Under the pieces are notes generated by a model. The model saw only the letters and a list, made by a program, of their open reading frames with translations, was not told where the DNA came from and made no database searches. Made by a program: the position numbers and the translations under genes. Positions 20,111 through 29,756 of a DNA stretch of 64,000 bases are shown one piece after another (the stretch's first letter is position 1; each line of letters begins with the position of its first letter). Source of the DNA: Moraxella sp. ZY210820 (GTDB taxonomy: Bacteria; Pseudomonadota; Gammaproteobacteria; Pseudomonadales; Moraxellaceae); the NCBI RefSeq assembly GCF_030674635.1, contig NZ_CP089978.1:2232001-2296000 (forward strand). Reading direction: 5' to 3'.

Positions 20111-20665
20111 ATGAAATATCAAACGCTTTTAAAAGCAACTGTGATTATCTGTGGTGCATTATGGCTTTCAGCGTGTGCTACTACATCATCAACAACACCT
20201 AAAAGTTTTGACCAAGTCGGACAATTTAGTAGCTATCCACTCAATGCTCATAATTATCGTATTAGCTTTCAAGCACCCAATAATATGAGTCAAGCCACAG
20301 CAGAAGAAGTAACGCTACTAAAATCAGCCCAAATAACGGTACAACAAGGTTATCAATACTTTAAAGTATTAAATGACCCAACTAGTCAAGTACAACCAGC
20401 TCGCACGGCGGTGGTTTACCCACAGCCTTTTTATTATCCTTATCGTTCATTTTATGGTTATTCGCCATTTTATGATGACCCATTTTTCAATCCACCTCGT
20501 GTGGTACAAATTGAACCTGTGCAAGTTAGTTATCATATTGAATTATTTAAAGAAAATAATCAACCACAAGATGCGTTTGATGCACGTTTAATTTTACAGC
20601 ATTTAGGTGCAAAATACGGCGTATCGACCACAGGACAAACCATCATACCAAAATCAGCTCAATAA
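20111..20665 (+). CDS. Putative lipoprotein, DUF4136-like
   Basis: This is a 184-residue exported protein with a lipoprotein signal (MKYQTLLKATVIICGALWLSAC; lipid on that Cys). The mature part has a beta-rich pattern including QQGYQYFKVLND, then an aromatic proline-rich loop (PQPFYYPYRSFYGYSPF) and a final domain. The overall look resembles DUF4136-type lipoproteins, but the match is weak and no function is known. The start at 20111 is set by the signal peptide and AGGG upstream. It lies 10 bases after mrpG and 9 before the next gene, so it may share the Mrp transcript. Confidence 0.72.
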   Translation: MKYQTLLKATVIICGALWLSACATTSSTTPKSFDQVGQFSSYPLNAHNYRISFQAPNNMSQATAEEVTLLKSAQITVQQGYQYFKVLNDPTSQVQPARTAVVYPQPFYYPYRSFYGYSPFYDDPFFNPPRVVQIEPVQVSYHIELFKENNQPQDAFDARLILQHLGAKYGVSTTGQTIIPKSAQ

Positions 20666-20674
20666 ATTATCACT

Positions 20675-21970
20675 ATGTTACCGCACGAACAATCTGCACT
20701 CAATCGCAGTAAACGGCTTGCATTAACCGCACTCATTATTGCTTTAGTGATTTGGCTGGTGCTGTTGATTACTGCCAAGTTTTTACCTGAATATCAATTT
20801 ATTTTGCATATTCTATTGTTGAGTGCAGAAGCGGGGGTCGTGGGTGGACTTGCCGATTGGTATGCGGTAACTGTTTTATTTCGTAATCCTTTTGGTAAAA
20901 TGCCTATTCCTGCATTTTTACGTAATCATACGGAAATTTTACCACGCAATAAAGCACGCATTGCTCAATCGATGGGTAAATTTATTCAAACCAATTTTTT
21001 ATCGCCAAAGATTGTACAAACGAGCTTACAACGTACTGATATGAGTTTAATTGTGGGACAATGGCTCGCTCAACCGCACAATAATCAGCAAATTGTTTCT
21101 ATCATACAACAGCTATTCCCGAGAATTTTAGATTTTATTGGGCAACAGCAACTTGCTGATTTTATTAAACAAAATACGGTACAATGGCTCAAAAATACGC
21201 CAATCCATCAAACCAGTAGCCAAGTATTAAGAGCGATTATTGATAACGATTTCCATCAAGAAGTATTACAACAGTTACTTGACCAAATTTACCAATGGAT
21301 TATCCGTAATCCACAAAAAGTAAAAGTTTTAATTGGCGATACACTCAAAGAAATGGGCTTATGGAAAATCGCACAAGGAGCAAGTTTTTTCGGCTATGAT
21401 GTACAACAACGTAGTATTGAAGCAATTTTGCACAAAGTACAGGATATTTTACAAAATCCTGAGCATGAATTGCGTATCAAAATTGAGCAACATATTCAAC
21501 GTGTTATGCAGGAACTTACTGACCCTGAACACCCAACGAGTCAGCGTACCAATCACATTAAAAATCAATTATTAGACAGCCCTGCCTTGCTCAATTTTAT
21601 CACGCAAGCGGTTGCTATGCTCTGTGATGCGATTAAATACGATTTACAGCAACCATCATCAGGCATTGCTTTACATTTACAATCAGCGATACAACAACTT
21701 GGCGAAAATTTACAACAAAATCAAGAAGTTCGTGAATTACTCAATCAGCGTTTAACACAATTAGCTGTACAAATGAGTGAACAATATGGCGATAAAGTGG
21801 TTCTTTTCGTCAGCCAACAAATTGAATCATGGGATAGCCGTGAAATGATTAACAAAATTGAAAATGCGGTTGGTGGCGATTTACATATGATTCGTGTCAA
21901 TGGTGTTGCTGTGGGGGCAATGATTGGTTTAGGGCTAGGATTAATCCGAGCGGTGATTGAATGGATTTAA
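20675..21970 (+). CDS. DUF445 membrane protein (YjiN-like)
   Basis: This 431-residue DUF445-family protein has hydrophobic helices at about 14-33 and 38-60. The conserved ADWYAVTVLFRNPFG and IPAFLRNHTEILPRNKARIAQSMGKFI motifs follow, then a long amphipathic helical body and a C-terminal hydrophobic segment with glycines (GVAVGAMIGLGLGLIRAVI). Members are inner-membrane proteins of unknown role. No clear Shine-Dalgarno precedes ATG 20675. It follows the lipoprotein by nine bases and may be the last gene of the Mrp transcript. Confidence 0.86.
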   Translation: MLPHEQSALNRSKRLALTALIIALVIWLVLLITAKFLPEYQFILHILLLSAEAGVVGGLADWYAVTVLFRNPFGKMPIPAFLRNHTEILPRNKARIAQSMGKFIQTNFLSPKIVQTSLQRTDMSLIVGQWLAQPHNNQQIVSIIQQLFPRILDFIGQQQLADFIKQNTVQWLKNTPIHQTSSQVLRAIIDNDFHQEVLQQLLDQIYQWIIRNPQKVKVLIGDTLKEMGLWKIAQGASFFGYDVQQRSIEAILHKVQDILQNPEHELRIKIEQHIQRVMQELTDPEHPTSQRTNHIKNQLLDSPALLNFITQAVAMLCDAIKYDLQQPSSGIALHLQSAIQQLGENLQQNQEVRELLNQRLTQLAVQMSEQYGDKVVLFVSQQIESWDSREMINKIENAVGGDLHMIRVNGVAVGAMIGLGLGLIRAVIEWI

Positions 21971-21980
21971 TTAATCTAAT

Positions 21981-22598
21981 TTATTGATTTACTTGAAAAT
22001 ATTCACACAATCCAATTTCTTGAACATTTTCCGCATATTCATAGAATGGAATATAATCTGATTTATCTTTCACTTTAAAATAATCCTCTTTTTGTGCATA
22101 AAAACACATTAAACTAGCAAATGCCGATTGTCCAAAAATCGAATAATCGCTATATTTACAAAATAAACAATTTTTAAAATAAAATCCTTGCCCAAGCTGT
22201 TGTATTAAATCCATAAAAACATCTTCATACCAACCACCTTGAGCAATATAATGTTGATTGTTAAAATCAAATTGCATAATAATGGTTTCATCATCTAAAC
22301 CACCATGATAGGCAGGTTTTCCTAAACGATGTTCAATGTTTAATATGATTTGATGATGAATATTATTCTTATCAATCAAAATTTGTGTGATTTGATAATG
22401 AAATTGGCAGTCGCATAAACAATCATCATGAAAGGCTAAATCAATGCTTAAATCCACATCATCAGTTTGCATTGCAGATAATTCAGTACCATAAAAATAA
22501 TGACCACACAATTCAAATGAAAGTTGTTTACCGTCATTTTGAATCGTGATGGCGTGGTATTGGTTTTGATGATAGTAAGTTGTTGGATAGTTTATCAC
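21981..22598 (-). CDS. Hypothetical protein, possibly DUF6304-like
   Basis: This 205-residue soluble protein has no signal peptide. It is rich in aromatic residues, Asp and His, with a DDCLCDCQFHY cluster near residue 58 and a CLFCKYSDYS motif near 144, which could bind metal. The C-terminal third (FYAQKEDYFKVKDKSDYI) recalls the DUF6304 family; this assignment is from memory and tentative. The start is GTG, overlapping the stop of the NYN-domain gene upstream by four bases (GTGA), so the two are probably translated together. Its function is unknown. Confidence 0.6.
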   Translation of the reverse strand: MINYPTTYYHQNQYHAITIQNDGKQLSFELCGHYFYGTELSAMQTDDVDLSIDLAFHDDCLCDCQFHYQITQILIDKNNIHHQIILNIEHRLGKPAYHGGLDDETIIMQFDFNNQHYIAQGGWYEDVFMDLIQQLGQGFYFKNCLFCKYSDYSIFGQSAFASLMCFYAQKEDYFKVKDKSDYIPFYEYAENVQEIGLCEYFQVNQ

Positions 22599-23566
22599 TC
22601 GCCACTTTCTTTTGAAGAAGTCATTTTTATCTGTGTTTTATCAATATTAAACTCAAAGTTTTTACTATTAATTTTCAAAATAGCATCTTTGATATTCTTA
22701 CAACCATACTGTTGCATATCTAAATCTGGGTACTTAGTCGATAATTCACTAACTAAACCATTTAAATCTAACCAATTATCTAAGTTATTTTTACTTATTA
22801 TCAGTTCTTGGAAAATTTTAATAAAACCACCAAAACTAGGTTTTTTTCTCACATATTTTTGAGACCCTCTCAACTCAATATCAAATAAATTTAATTGCTC
22901 TAAAAGACCAGATAATTTAGCTCTACCGTAAGTTCTACTATCAAAATCAGGTTTAACTGCAACTAAGTATCCACCTAAATCAGCCAAATTAGCCCAACCA
23001 TTGTCATCAGCTGTATCTTTTATTCCCTTATAAATTAAATTAATAACATGTTTTTCTACTTCTAAATTTTGCTCATGAGAAATTTCACTACCATTCCTCA
23101 CATTATCACTTTCTTTCATCGTATTTGATAATAAATTTTCAGTATAAACAAATTTATCACACGCATTAATAAATGCTTGTGGTGTTTTATTTTTCCCAAA
23201 ACCATAAACTATTAAACCACTTTCCCTAATGCGAGACGCTAGTGGTGTAAAATCACTATCACTTGAAACAAGACAAAATCCATCTAAATTTCCTTGATGT
23301 AATAAATCCATCGCATTGATAATTAACATCATATCCGTTGCATCTTTACCTTTAGTATAAGTAAATTGCTGAATAGGTGTGATAGCGTGCGGTAATAGTA
23401 TATCACGCCATGCACCTAAATTTTCACTACTCCAATCTCCATAAACACGTTTTACACTTGCAATACCATATTTAGCAATTTCCTGTAGAATTAAAGGTAT
23501 TTCTTTATATGAAGAATTATCAGCGTCAATTAAAACAGCTAATTTTATAGTATTAGTTTTATTCAT
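22595..23566 (-). CDS. NYN-domain (PIN-like) protein with LOTUS/OST-HTH domains
   Basis: This 323-residue protein begins with a NYN (LabA/DUF88) PIN-like nuclease domain. LIDADNS near residue 12, the TYTKGKDATDMMLIINAMDLL segment in the middle and VSSDSDFTPLA near 100 supply the acidic metal-binding residues. Two OST-HTH/LOTUS-like segments follow at about 180-245 (NLADLGGYLVAVKPDFDSRTYG) and about 255-318. LOTUS domains bind RNA in known cases, so an RNA-directed nuclease is a fair guess. It starts three bases after topA, with GAGGGG inside the topA 3' end. Confidence 0.85.
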   Translation of the reverse strand: MNKTNTIKLAVLIDADNSSYKEIPLILQEIAKYGIASVKRVYGDWSSENLGAWRDILLPHAITPIQQFTYTKGKDATDMMLIINAMDLLHQGNLDGFCLVSSDSDFTPLASRIRESGLIVYGFGKNKTPQAFINACDKFVYTENLLSNTMKESDNVRNGSEISHEQNLEVEKHVINLIYKGIKDTADDNGWANLADLGGYLVAVKPDFDSRTYGRAKLSGLLEQLNLFDIELRGSQKYVRKKPSFGGFIKIFQELIISKNNLDNWLDLNGLVSELSTKYPDLDMQQYGCKNIKDAILKINSKNFEFNIDKTQIKMTSSKESGE

Positions 23567-23569
23567 ATC

Positions 23570-26206
23570 TTACCCCTCAACCCACTGCCCATTATCAAAC
23601 ACCATTGACCATTTAGTCGCTTTGCCGTCTGCAGTTTCTGATGCCACATATTGCGATTTGGTCTTGCGACTAAATTTTAAAATGGTTGGGTTGCCCTCTG
23701 GGTCGGTATCTGGGGCTTGCAGTAAATATTGATATTTTGGGTCGAGTTGTTCGGCAACTGTGCGTAATTCACTGATTTTAGGTGCTCGGGTTTCACGAAT
23801 TTTTGGAAATTTAGATGCTGCTAAAAATAAACCAGCAGCACCATCTCGCAATACAAAGAAATCATCATGCTTGGTTGAACGTAAATGCTCCATTTTAATA
23901 GGGTCAGCCTTTGGCGGTGCAGCTTCACCATTTTTCAACACTTTACGAGTATTATCACAACTGGTGCAGGCAAAATAAGGTCCAAAACGCCCTGTTTTAA
24001 ATTGCATTTCACCATTGCATTTATCACATGGAATAGTTGGTCCATCATAGCCTTTCACTTTAAATTCACCTTGTTCGACTTGATAACCATGACAATCAGG
24101 ATTATTGCCACAAATATGCAATTTTCGTCCGCCATCTAAAATATAGCTATCCATTGCAGTTTCACAGATTGGGCAACGGCGTTTTGCTCGTAAATCTTCC
24201 ATTTCTGCATTATCATCATCAGATAATACCGCTAAAGATTCCACAGGAGTAAGATTTAAAGTTTCTTTACAACGTTCTTTTAATGGTAAATTATAGCCAG
24301 AACAACCTAAAAATACCCCTGTTGAACCTGTACGAATTTGCATCGCACGGCTACAAGTTGGACAAGAAATATCTTTTACTTCAACAGGTTGATTTCGTCT
24401 CATACCTTGTTCGCTTGATGCAATATTCAAACGTTGTTTAAAATCACCATAAAATTGGTCTAATAATTCTTTCCAATTGCGTTCGCCTTCAGCCACTTTA
24501 TCCAACTGCCCTTCTAGGTCAGCAGTAAAATCATAATTCATTAAATTATTAAAACTTTCATCAAGACGGTCAGTTACAATTTCACCCATTTTTTCTGCAA
24601 ATAAGCGTTTATTTTCTAATTTGACATAACCACGCTCTTGAATCGTTGAAATAATCGCAGCATAGGTTGATGGTCGTCCAATGCCACGTTTTTCCAATTC
24701 TTTGACTAATGATGCCTCAGTAAAGCGAGCAGGTGGTTTCGTAAAATGCTGACTTGGATCGAGCTTTTCTAAGCTTAAAATATCACCTACTTTCACCGCA
24801 GGCAATAATACATCATCGGCAGATTGATTGGCTCCACGCACTTTAGTAAAACCATCAAAAATCAACGTTCTTCCTTTCGCTTTCAGTTCCACACCATTGG
24901 CTTCGACTAAAATCGTTGAAGATAAATATTCAGCAGGTGTCATTTGACATGAAACAAATTGTCGCCAAATTAAATCATACAAACGTTGAGCATCTCGTTC
25001 CATTGCTGTTAAATCTGCTCCAACCAATGCCACATTTGATGGTCGTATGGCTTCATGAGCTTCTTGAGCATTCGCTTTATTTCCATAGCGATTTGGTTTA
25101 CTTGGTAAGTATTTTGCACCGTAATTTTGTTCAATATGTTCACGCACCATTGCCACTGCATCATCGCTTAAAAAAGTGCTATCAGTACGCATATAAGTAA
25201 TAAAACCACCTTCATATAAACGCTGAGCCAGCATCATGGTTTTTTTCACAGAAAAACCGAGACGGGTACTCGCCGCTTGCTGTAAGGTTGATGTAATATA
25301 AGGTGCTGATGGATTGACCTTAGTTGGTTTATCTTCACGATTGATAATTTTATATTCAGCATTTTGCAGAATGGCTAAAATTTTATCAGTTTGTTCTTTA
25401 TTTTTTAATTTTAAGGTTTTACCTTGATATTTTGATGCTTCAAGGCGAATATTTTCTTTGTCTGCATTGTGTGTATCTGCAAAAATTTCCCAATATTCTT
25501 CAGGGATGAAAGCACGAATTTCCCGTTCTCTTTCAACGACTAATTTTACAGCAACTGATTGTACACGTCCTGCCGATAAACCACGAGCAATTTTTTCCCA
25601 CAATAATGGTGAAACCATAAATCCAACCACACGGTCAAGAAAACGGCGTGCCTGTTGGGCATTAACACGATTATTATCCAATTTGGTTGGTTGTTGAAAA
25701 GCCTCTTGAATGGCTTTTTTAGTAATCTCATTAAATACAACACGATGATAACGACTATCATCACCACCAATGACTTCTTTGAGATGCCAAGCAATCGCTT
25801 CTCCTTCTCTATCCAAGTCCGTTGCCAGATAGATTTCATCAACTTCTTTAGCTAATTTTTTAAGTTCTGCCACCACTTTGTGCTTTTCTGGTAAAATTTC
25901 ATAATGTGCCTGCCAACCGTGTTCAGGGTCAATGCCCATACGATTGATTAAGGCTTGTTGAGCTTTGATGGCTTTTTCTTCAGGTGTTTGTTTGGTACGT
26001 TTTGTGGTTGTTTTCTCTACTTTTTCACCTTTTTCTTTATTTGCTGTACCGCCCTTAGGTAAATCTCGCACATGACCGACCGATGATTTCACAATATATT
26101 GCGAACCCAAATATTTATTGATGGTTTTTGCCTTTGCTGGTGATTCGACAATCACTAAATATTTTGCTTTTGTACTTGTTGAAGTAGTCGTCTTTGCGGT
26201 TGTCAT
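23570..26206 (-). CDS. topA: DNA topoisomerase I
   Basis: This type IA topoisomerase relaxes negative supercoils. The 878-residue protein shows the Toprim start ([17 protein letters not shown], about 18-34) with GHVRDLP, then the acidic [15 protein letters not shown] motif. The active-site tyrosine is in [10 protein letters not shown] near 340, followed by AHEAIRPS. Zinc-ribbon modules fill the C-terminus (CPTC...C, CPIC...CGNNPDC, CDKC...CTSC). An alanine- and threonine-rich 12-residue leader precedes the Toprim. It heads a three-gene operon with the NYN/LOTUS gene and the 205-residue unknown. A promoter-like TTGACG with TATTGT 18 bases on lies at 26255-26284. Confidence 0.97.
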   Translation of the reverse strand: MTTAKTTTSTSTKAKYLVIVESPAKAKTINKYLGSQYIVKSSVGHVRDLPKGGTANKEKGEKVEKTTTKRTKQTPEEKAIKAQQALINRMGIDPEHGWQAHYEILPEKHKVVAELKKLAKEVDEIYLATDLDREGEAIAWHLKEVIGGDDSRYHRVVFNEITKKAIQEAFQQPTKLDNNRVNAQQARRFLDRVVGFMVSPLLWEKIARGLSAGRVQSVAVKLVVEREREIRAFIPEEYWEIFADTHNADKENIRLEASKYQGKTLKLKNKEQTDKILAILQNAEYKIINREDKPTKVNPSAPYITSTLQQAASTRLGFSVKKTMMLAQRLYEGGFITYMRTDSTFLSDDAVAMVREHIEQNYGAKYLPSKPNRYGNKANAQEAHEAIRPSNVALVGADLTAMERDAQRLYDLIWRQFVSCQMTPAEYLSSTILVEANGVELKAKGRTLIFDGFTKVRGANQSADDVLLPAVKVGDILSLEKLDPSQHFTKPPARFTEASLVKELEKRGIGRPSTYAAIISTIQERGYVKLENKRLFAEKMGEIVTDRLDESFNNLMNYDFTADLEGQLDKVAEGERNWKELLDQFYGDFKQRLNIASSEQGMRRNQPVEVKDISCPTCSRAMQIRTGSTGVFLGCSGYNLPLKERCKETLNLTPVESLAVLSDDDNAEMEDLRAKRRCPICETAMDSYILDGGRKLHICGNNPDCHGYQVEQGEFKVKGYDGPTIPCDKCNGEMQFKTGRFGPYFACTSCDNTRKVLKNGEAAPPKADPIKMEHLRSTKHDDFFVLRDGAAGLFLAASKFPKIRETRAPKISELRTVAEQLDPKYQYLLQAPDTDPEGNPTILKFSRKTKSQYVASETADGKATKWSMVFDNGQWVEG

Positions 26207-26337
26207 GGTGATGTTCCAAATACAATATTAATATCAAAAATAGCTCTATTATTTACAATAAATTGTTTTACTAGCATTCGTCAAGGGCAGATTTGCTTAT
26301 TATTTATCATATTGATAATTTTTATACAATTTCCCCT

Positions 26338-26784
26338 TTACGCATCGGCAAGTTGCTGTAAAAATGCTTTTAAATCAACTAAATAATTACCATGTAAATC
26401 TGCACTTTCGTCCCAATATACTGCAACCGTATTTGCCTGCATTTCAATACCATATAATCCATTTAAATTTATAGTCATGTGCTGATAACGTGCATCCCCC
26501 ATGACCACTTTTAATTGTTGCTGTTCAATTAATGCACGCATTAGTGGTAATTTTCCATCAGCAATCATTACATGATAATAGGCTATCATTGGTGCATATT
26601 GACCATTTTTTTCTAATTTCAACCAATCTGGTGCAGCAACTAAACGTGGATTTAAACCCATTTTACGTGCATTTTCACGCAGTTGAGCCAATGCCTTATC
26701 TCGTGGGCTGGTACGTAAATTAAAAATACTTCCAAGCACAAATAATACGATAATAATCGTTACCCATAAACCTGTATTTTCCAT
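26338..26784 (-). CDS. Membrane-anchored hypothetical protein
   Basis: This 148-residue protein has one N-terminal transmembrane helix (about 6-21), then RTSPRDKALAQLRENARKMGLNPRLV, a basic amphipathic helix, and a compact globular domain ending in FLQQLADA. No catalytic motif is evident. It begins nine bases after the tonB-like gene, with GGATAG as a plausible Shine-Dalgarno, so the two form an operon. The function is unknown; co-transcription with a TonB-like protein suggests an envelope role. Confidence 0.72.
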   Translation of the reverse strand: MENTGLWVTIIIVLFVLGSIFNLRTSPRDKALAQLRENARKMGLNPRLVAAPDWLKLEKNGQYAPMIAYYHVMIADGKLPLMRALIEQQQLKVVMGDARYQHMTINLNGLYGIEMQANTVAVYWDESADLHGNYLVDLKAFLQQLADA

Positions 26785-26793
26785 ACTCTATCC

Positions 26794-27735
26794 TTATTCA
26801 TCATCTTGAGATTTATCAGTTGAAGCCTGAACACCAATTTCTGATGAAGCGGGGTCAAATCGCCATGTACGAATAATACGCAATTCAGAAATATCTTTCT
26901 TCATGGCAGGGTCAAACTCGCCAAACGGTGCTGCTTTACGCACAGACGCAATTGCTGCTTTATCTAACACATCATGCCCAGAGCTTTTAATCAACTGAAT
27001 ATCACGAATACCACCACGCTGATTTAAACTGACCATCAAACGTACCTCACCCGCTAAATTTTGTAAACGAGCTTGTTCAGGATAATCACGGTTACCAAAA
27101 GTTTCCACTTTTTGACGGAACTTTTCTAAATAAGCCGCCGATGCATTTTGTTTTGCGGTAATATTTGATGAGACTGTTTCGATATTTTGCATTTTAGCTA
27201 AATCTTGCTGACGATTGGCATACTGAGCTTCTAAGCTAGCAATCATCGCAGCTCGGGTTTGATATTCACTCTCAAATGCTTCTTCTGCTTTTTTACGCTG
27301 TTTTTCTTCTGCTTGTTTTTGCCAGCTTAATACGGTCATCAACACTTTATCTTCAAATTTAAATTCTTGTTGCTGTTTCAATCGCTCTAAATTTTGCTCA
27401 AGTTGATTACCATCACTCATTTCTTTGTCTTGGGCATCAAACAATTTTTCTGTACGTTTTTGTTCTTCCGAATCTCCACTACCAACTTGATTGGCTTGAG
27501 CTAAAAAGTCCGATTCTTCTACTTCTTCAGAGTGAATATTAATAGCAATAGCTGTATCTTTATTACTAGCATTAGTCGCAGTAGGCATAGCAAAATGTAC
27601 ACTCAAAATTGCACCATGCACCAATAGTGCAATAAAGATTGCACCTAAAAATAATGGATCTCTCCACCACAAAGCCTGCTGATTTAAAATACGAGTTAAT
27701 TTTGGATTCACAAATTTAAACCTACTATTGATCAC
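26794..27735 (-). CDS. TonB-family energy transducer
   Basis: This 313-residue protein has one transmembrane helix near residues 28-48, a long charged coiled-coil section (about 85-200, rich in Glu, Lys and Gln) and a C-terminal TonB domain. That domain shows YPEQARLQNLAGEVRLMV, IQLIKSSGHDVLDKAAIASV and a final WRFDP. The periplasmic helix is Glu/Gln-rich, not the usual proline-rich TonB linker, so it may be a TolA- or TonB-like variant. No exbB or exbD is adjacent. It is transcribed with the 148-residue membrane protein. Confidence 0.82.
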   Translation of the reverse strand: MINSRFKFVNPKLTRILNQQALWWRDPLFLGAIFIALLVHGAILSVHFAMPTATNASNKDTAIAINIHSEEVEESDFLAQANQVGSGDSEEQKRTEKLFDAQDKEMSDGNQLEQNLERLKQQQEFKFEDKVLMTVLSWQKQAEEKQRKKAEEAFESEYQTRAAMIASLEAQYANRQQDLAKMQNIETVSSNITAKQNASAAYLEKFRQKVETFGNRDYPEQARLQNLAGEVRLMVSLNQRGGIRDIQLIKSSGHDVLDKAAIASVRKAAPFGEFDPAMKKDISELRIIRTWRFDPASSEIGVQASTDKSQDDE

Positions 27736-27865
27736 AGATTATCTATCATAGAATATGACATACTTTTAATCTGATAATAATTTTACATCGCCTAATGCAC
27801 AATATCGCATAACCTGTTATTATAGCACTACTTTAGGCTTTTAACTTGTGTGGAATCTTTAAATT

Positions 27866-28558
27866 ATGCAACAATTTATCACCCAATTTTATAAACAATT
27901 AAATCAAGGCTACCAAAAAGCTGAACGATTGGCTGATGAACCACGTCATTTTAGCATTTCTGAAAAATTTTTAAATGCAACTTTAGAACGTTTTGTTGTT
28001 GATAATTTGCATTCGTGGATGAAAGATTTACACCTTGATTTACATGATGATTGGTTACGGTTATACGCAACTTTAGAATTTGGTCGCTATACACATTTTG
28101 AATTATCAGTAGATTTATGTTTAGTAGAAATGAAAATTAATCATCATCAACAACTATTTGTTTTTGAACAACTAAGCGATACTCAAGTTATCCAAGCTCG
28201 TTTTCCACAAAAGTGGCAAGGTTGGCTCGCTCATAGTGCATTATTTATACTACAAGAAATTTTACAAAAAGACCCTTTAGGTTGGATTTTAAGTGAAAAA
28301 GGTATGACTTTTATCTTGAAACGTCCATATAAAGTAGTGGAAATTCATAATGGTTTATTGCATTTAGATATTATGCAATGGATTGCTACAAACAAAACCA
28401 TTATCAATACGCTTAAAAAAGTAAATATTTTAGATGGTTCAACCAGTGAGCAAAGTTTAAATATGAAAGGTAAGATTTATTTAGATGAAATTCTCAATTT
28501 AAACAAGATATTAAGCTATGACCATGCCCCTATAGAAACAGATACAATGATACCGTAG
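27866..28558 (+). CDS. Hypothetical protein
   Basis: This is a 230-residue soluble protein with no signal peptide or transmembrane helix. It is rich in Leu, His, Trp and Gln, with a WMKDLHLDLHDDWLRLYATLEFGRY segment near residue 50 and DPLGWILSEKGMTFILKRPYK near 140. I do not recognise a family. It is divergent from the TonB-like gene and ends 113 bases before a DUF3108 gene that has its own promoter-like sequence. Its coding character looks real: it fills its frame with base use like its neighbours. Confidence 0.68.
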   Translation: MQQFITQFYKQLNQGYQKAERLADEPRHFSISEKFLNATLERFVVDNLHSWMKDLHLDLHDDWLRLYATLEFGRYTHFELSVDLCLVEMKINHHQQLFVFEQLSDTQVIQARFPQKWQGWLAHSALFILQEILQKDPLGWILSEKGMTFILKRPYKVVEIHNGLLHLDIMQWIATNKTIINTLKKVNILDGSTSEQSLNMKGKIYLDEILNLNKILSYDHAPIETDTMIP

Positions 28559-28593
28559 TCATTTTTTGTTACATTTTATCATCATAAACACAT

Positions 28594-28599
28594 TATAAT
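28594..28599 (+). promoter_or_regulatory. -10 box upstream of the DUF3108 gene
   Basis: A perfect TATAAT lies about 70 bases ahead of the start codon. TTACAT sits 19 bases upstream as a weak -35. The predicted leader contains an inverted repeat (ATAGTATT, then AATACTAT at about 28620-28642) before the start codon. Confidence 0.5.
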
Positions 28600-28671
28600 G
28601 TTCATTGTTTTTTAGCTGATAGTATTTATCATAATACTATTCTCTTTTTATTAGTTATTGCGGATACAGTT

Positions 28672-29367
28672 ATGCACGCTTATGTTAAAACAGTACTCAT
28701 TGCCACTACATTGATCACAAGTGTAGGTTTAAGCACTTCAGCTATGGCACTTGCTCCATTCCAAGCAAGTTATCAGTTTGCTTATAATGGTAAAAATGTG
28801 GGTACCGCAACTCGTGTATTACAACAACAAAATCATCAGCAATGGACATATACCTTTAGTGCAAAAGCATTAGGAATTGGTTCTGCGAGTGAAACAAGCC
28901 GTTTTAGCTTTAATAATGGACAAATTTCATCGCAAAGTTTTAGCCGTAGCAGTAAAATTTTGGTACATAACCGTACTATGAGTATTAATTTTAATCCAAG
29001 CAGTAAATTAATTAATACCCAAAAAGATAAAAAAACACGTTCTTTTGCATGGCAAGCAGGTGTACTTGATGAACTTAATGCTGAATTGCAAGTGCGTGAA
29101 GATTTAAAGAAAAATGCTTTAAAAGCACAATATTTCATCGCTGATGCCAAAGAAGTCGAAGGGCGTAAATTTGTGCGTCAAGGTACTGAACAAATTAAAA
29201 CACCTGCTGGCACCTATAATACAGTAAAAGTGGTTATGCAACACAACGGTAAAAATCGTCAAACGGTATTTTGGCTTGCCCCACAGTTAGATTATTTGCC
29301 AGTCAAAGTAACACATAAAGATGAAGATGCGTCTTATAGTTTAAATTTAACTAAATTCTCGCAGTAA
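28672..29367 (+). CDS. DUF3108 periplasmic protein
   Basis: This 231-residue protein has a signal peptide (cut near ALA-LAPFQ at about residue 27) followed by a DUF3108 beta-rich domain. Recognisable segments are FQASYQFAYNGKNVGTATRVL, YTFSAKALGIGSASETSRF, and AGTYNTVKVVM with VFWLAPQLDYLPVKV near the end. The family occurs in the envelope of Gram-negatives and has no settled function. It is the last plus-strand gene before a repeat-rich intergenic region, and its terminator appears to be displaced to 29725. Confidence 0.85.
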   Translation: MHAYVKTVLIATTLITSVGLSTSAMALAPFQASYQFAYNGKNVGTATRVLQQQNHQQWTYTFSAKALGIGSASETSRFSFNNGQISSQSFSRSSKILVHNRTMSINFNPSSKLINTQKDKKTRSFAWQAGVLDELNAELQVREDLKKNALKAQYFIADAKEVEGRKFVRQGTEQIKTPAGTYNTVKVVMQHNGKNRQTVFWLAPQLDYLPVKVTHKDEDASYSLNLTKFSQ

Positions 29368-29377
29368 ATTTAAATAT

Positions 29378-29580
29378 AACGTGAGTTCGGAGTATTTTAA
29401 AATGTAACTATTTGATATTAAATAAAAGATAGATTAAATAGATGAGAAGTAGGGTGCGTACCACGCACCTTTTGCAAGTTTTCATCGAAATGGTGCGTCT
29501 TGCAAAACGATGTTTCTCAACCCTACTTAATCTTTATATTTCAATGGGTTATAAAAATTAATTTAAACCGAATTCACGTT
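29378..29580. mobile_element. Miniature inverted-repeat element (203 bp), non-coding
   Basis: The ends are 13-base inverted repeats, AACGTGAGTTCGG at left and CCGAATTCACGTT at right, with one mismatch. AAATAT directly flanks both ends, consistent with a target duplication. The interior contains nested inverted words (AGTAGGGT and ACCCTACT) and a block around GAAATGGTGCGTCTTG that recurs at about 57035-57065. There is no open reading frame of note. It follows the DUF3108 stop by 10 bases and separates that gene from its likely terminator. Confidence 0.68.
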
Positions 29581-29660
29581 AAATATAGTCTTTTTATATC
29601 AGAATAATACAACAAATGTCGGAGTTTATTATATAAACCCTTTTTTAAAATCAATCGCTT

Positions 29661-29684
29661 GGGCGAATATAATTCGCCCCCTAC
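29661..29684. repeat. Dispersed palindromic repeat, copy 2
   Basis: GGGCGAAT and ATTCGCCC form an eight-base palindrome around ATA, followed by CCTAC. It has the same core as the copies at 11894, 45473, 46027 and 46742. Confidence 0.7.
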
Positions 29685-29724
29685 CATTCAATTTTGAACT
29701 GAATTTACTATAAATCATATGAAA

Positions 29725-29756
29725 TGTGGATAAGTAAAAAGTTATCCACATTTTTT
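29725..29756 (+). terminator. Terminator whose stem is two DnaA-box words
   Basis: TGTGGATAA and TTATCCACA form a nine-base stem around eight bases, followed by six T residues. This is a good plus-strand terminator for the DUF3108 unit. Each arm is also a perfect DnaA box (TTATCCACA) in inverted orientation. Confidence 0.75.
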
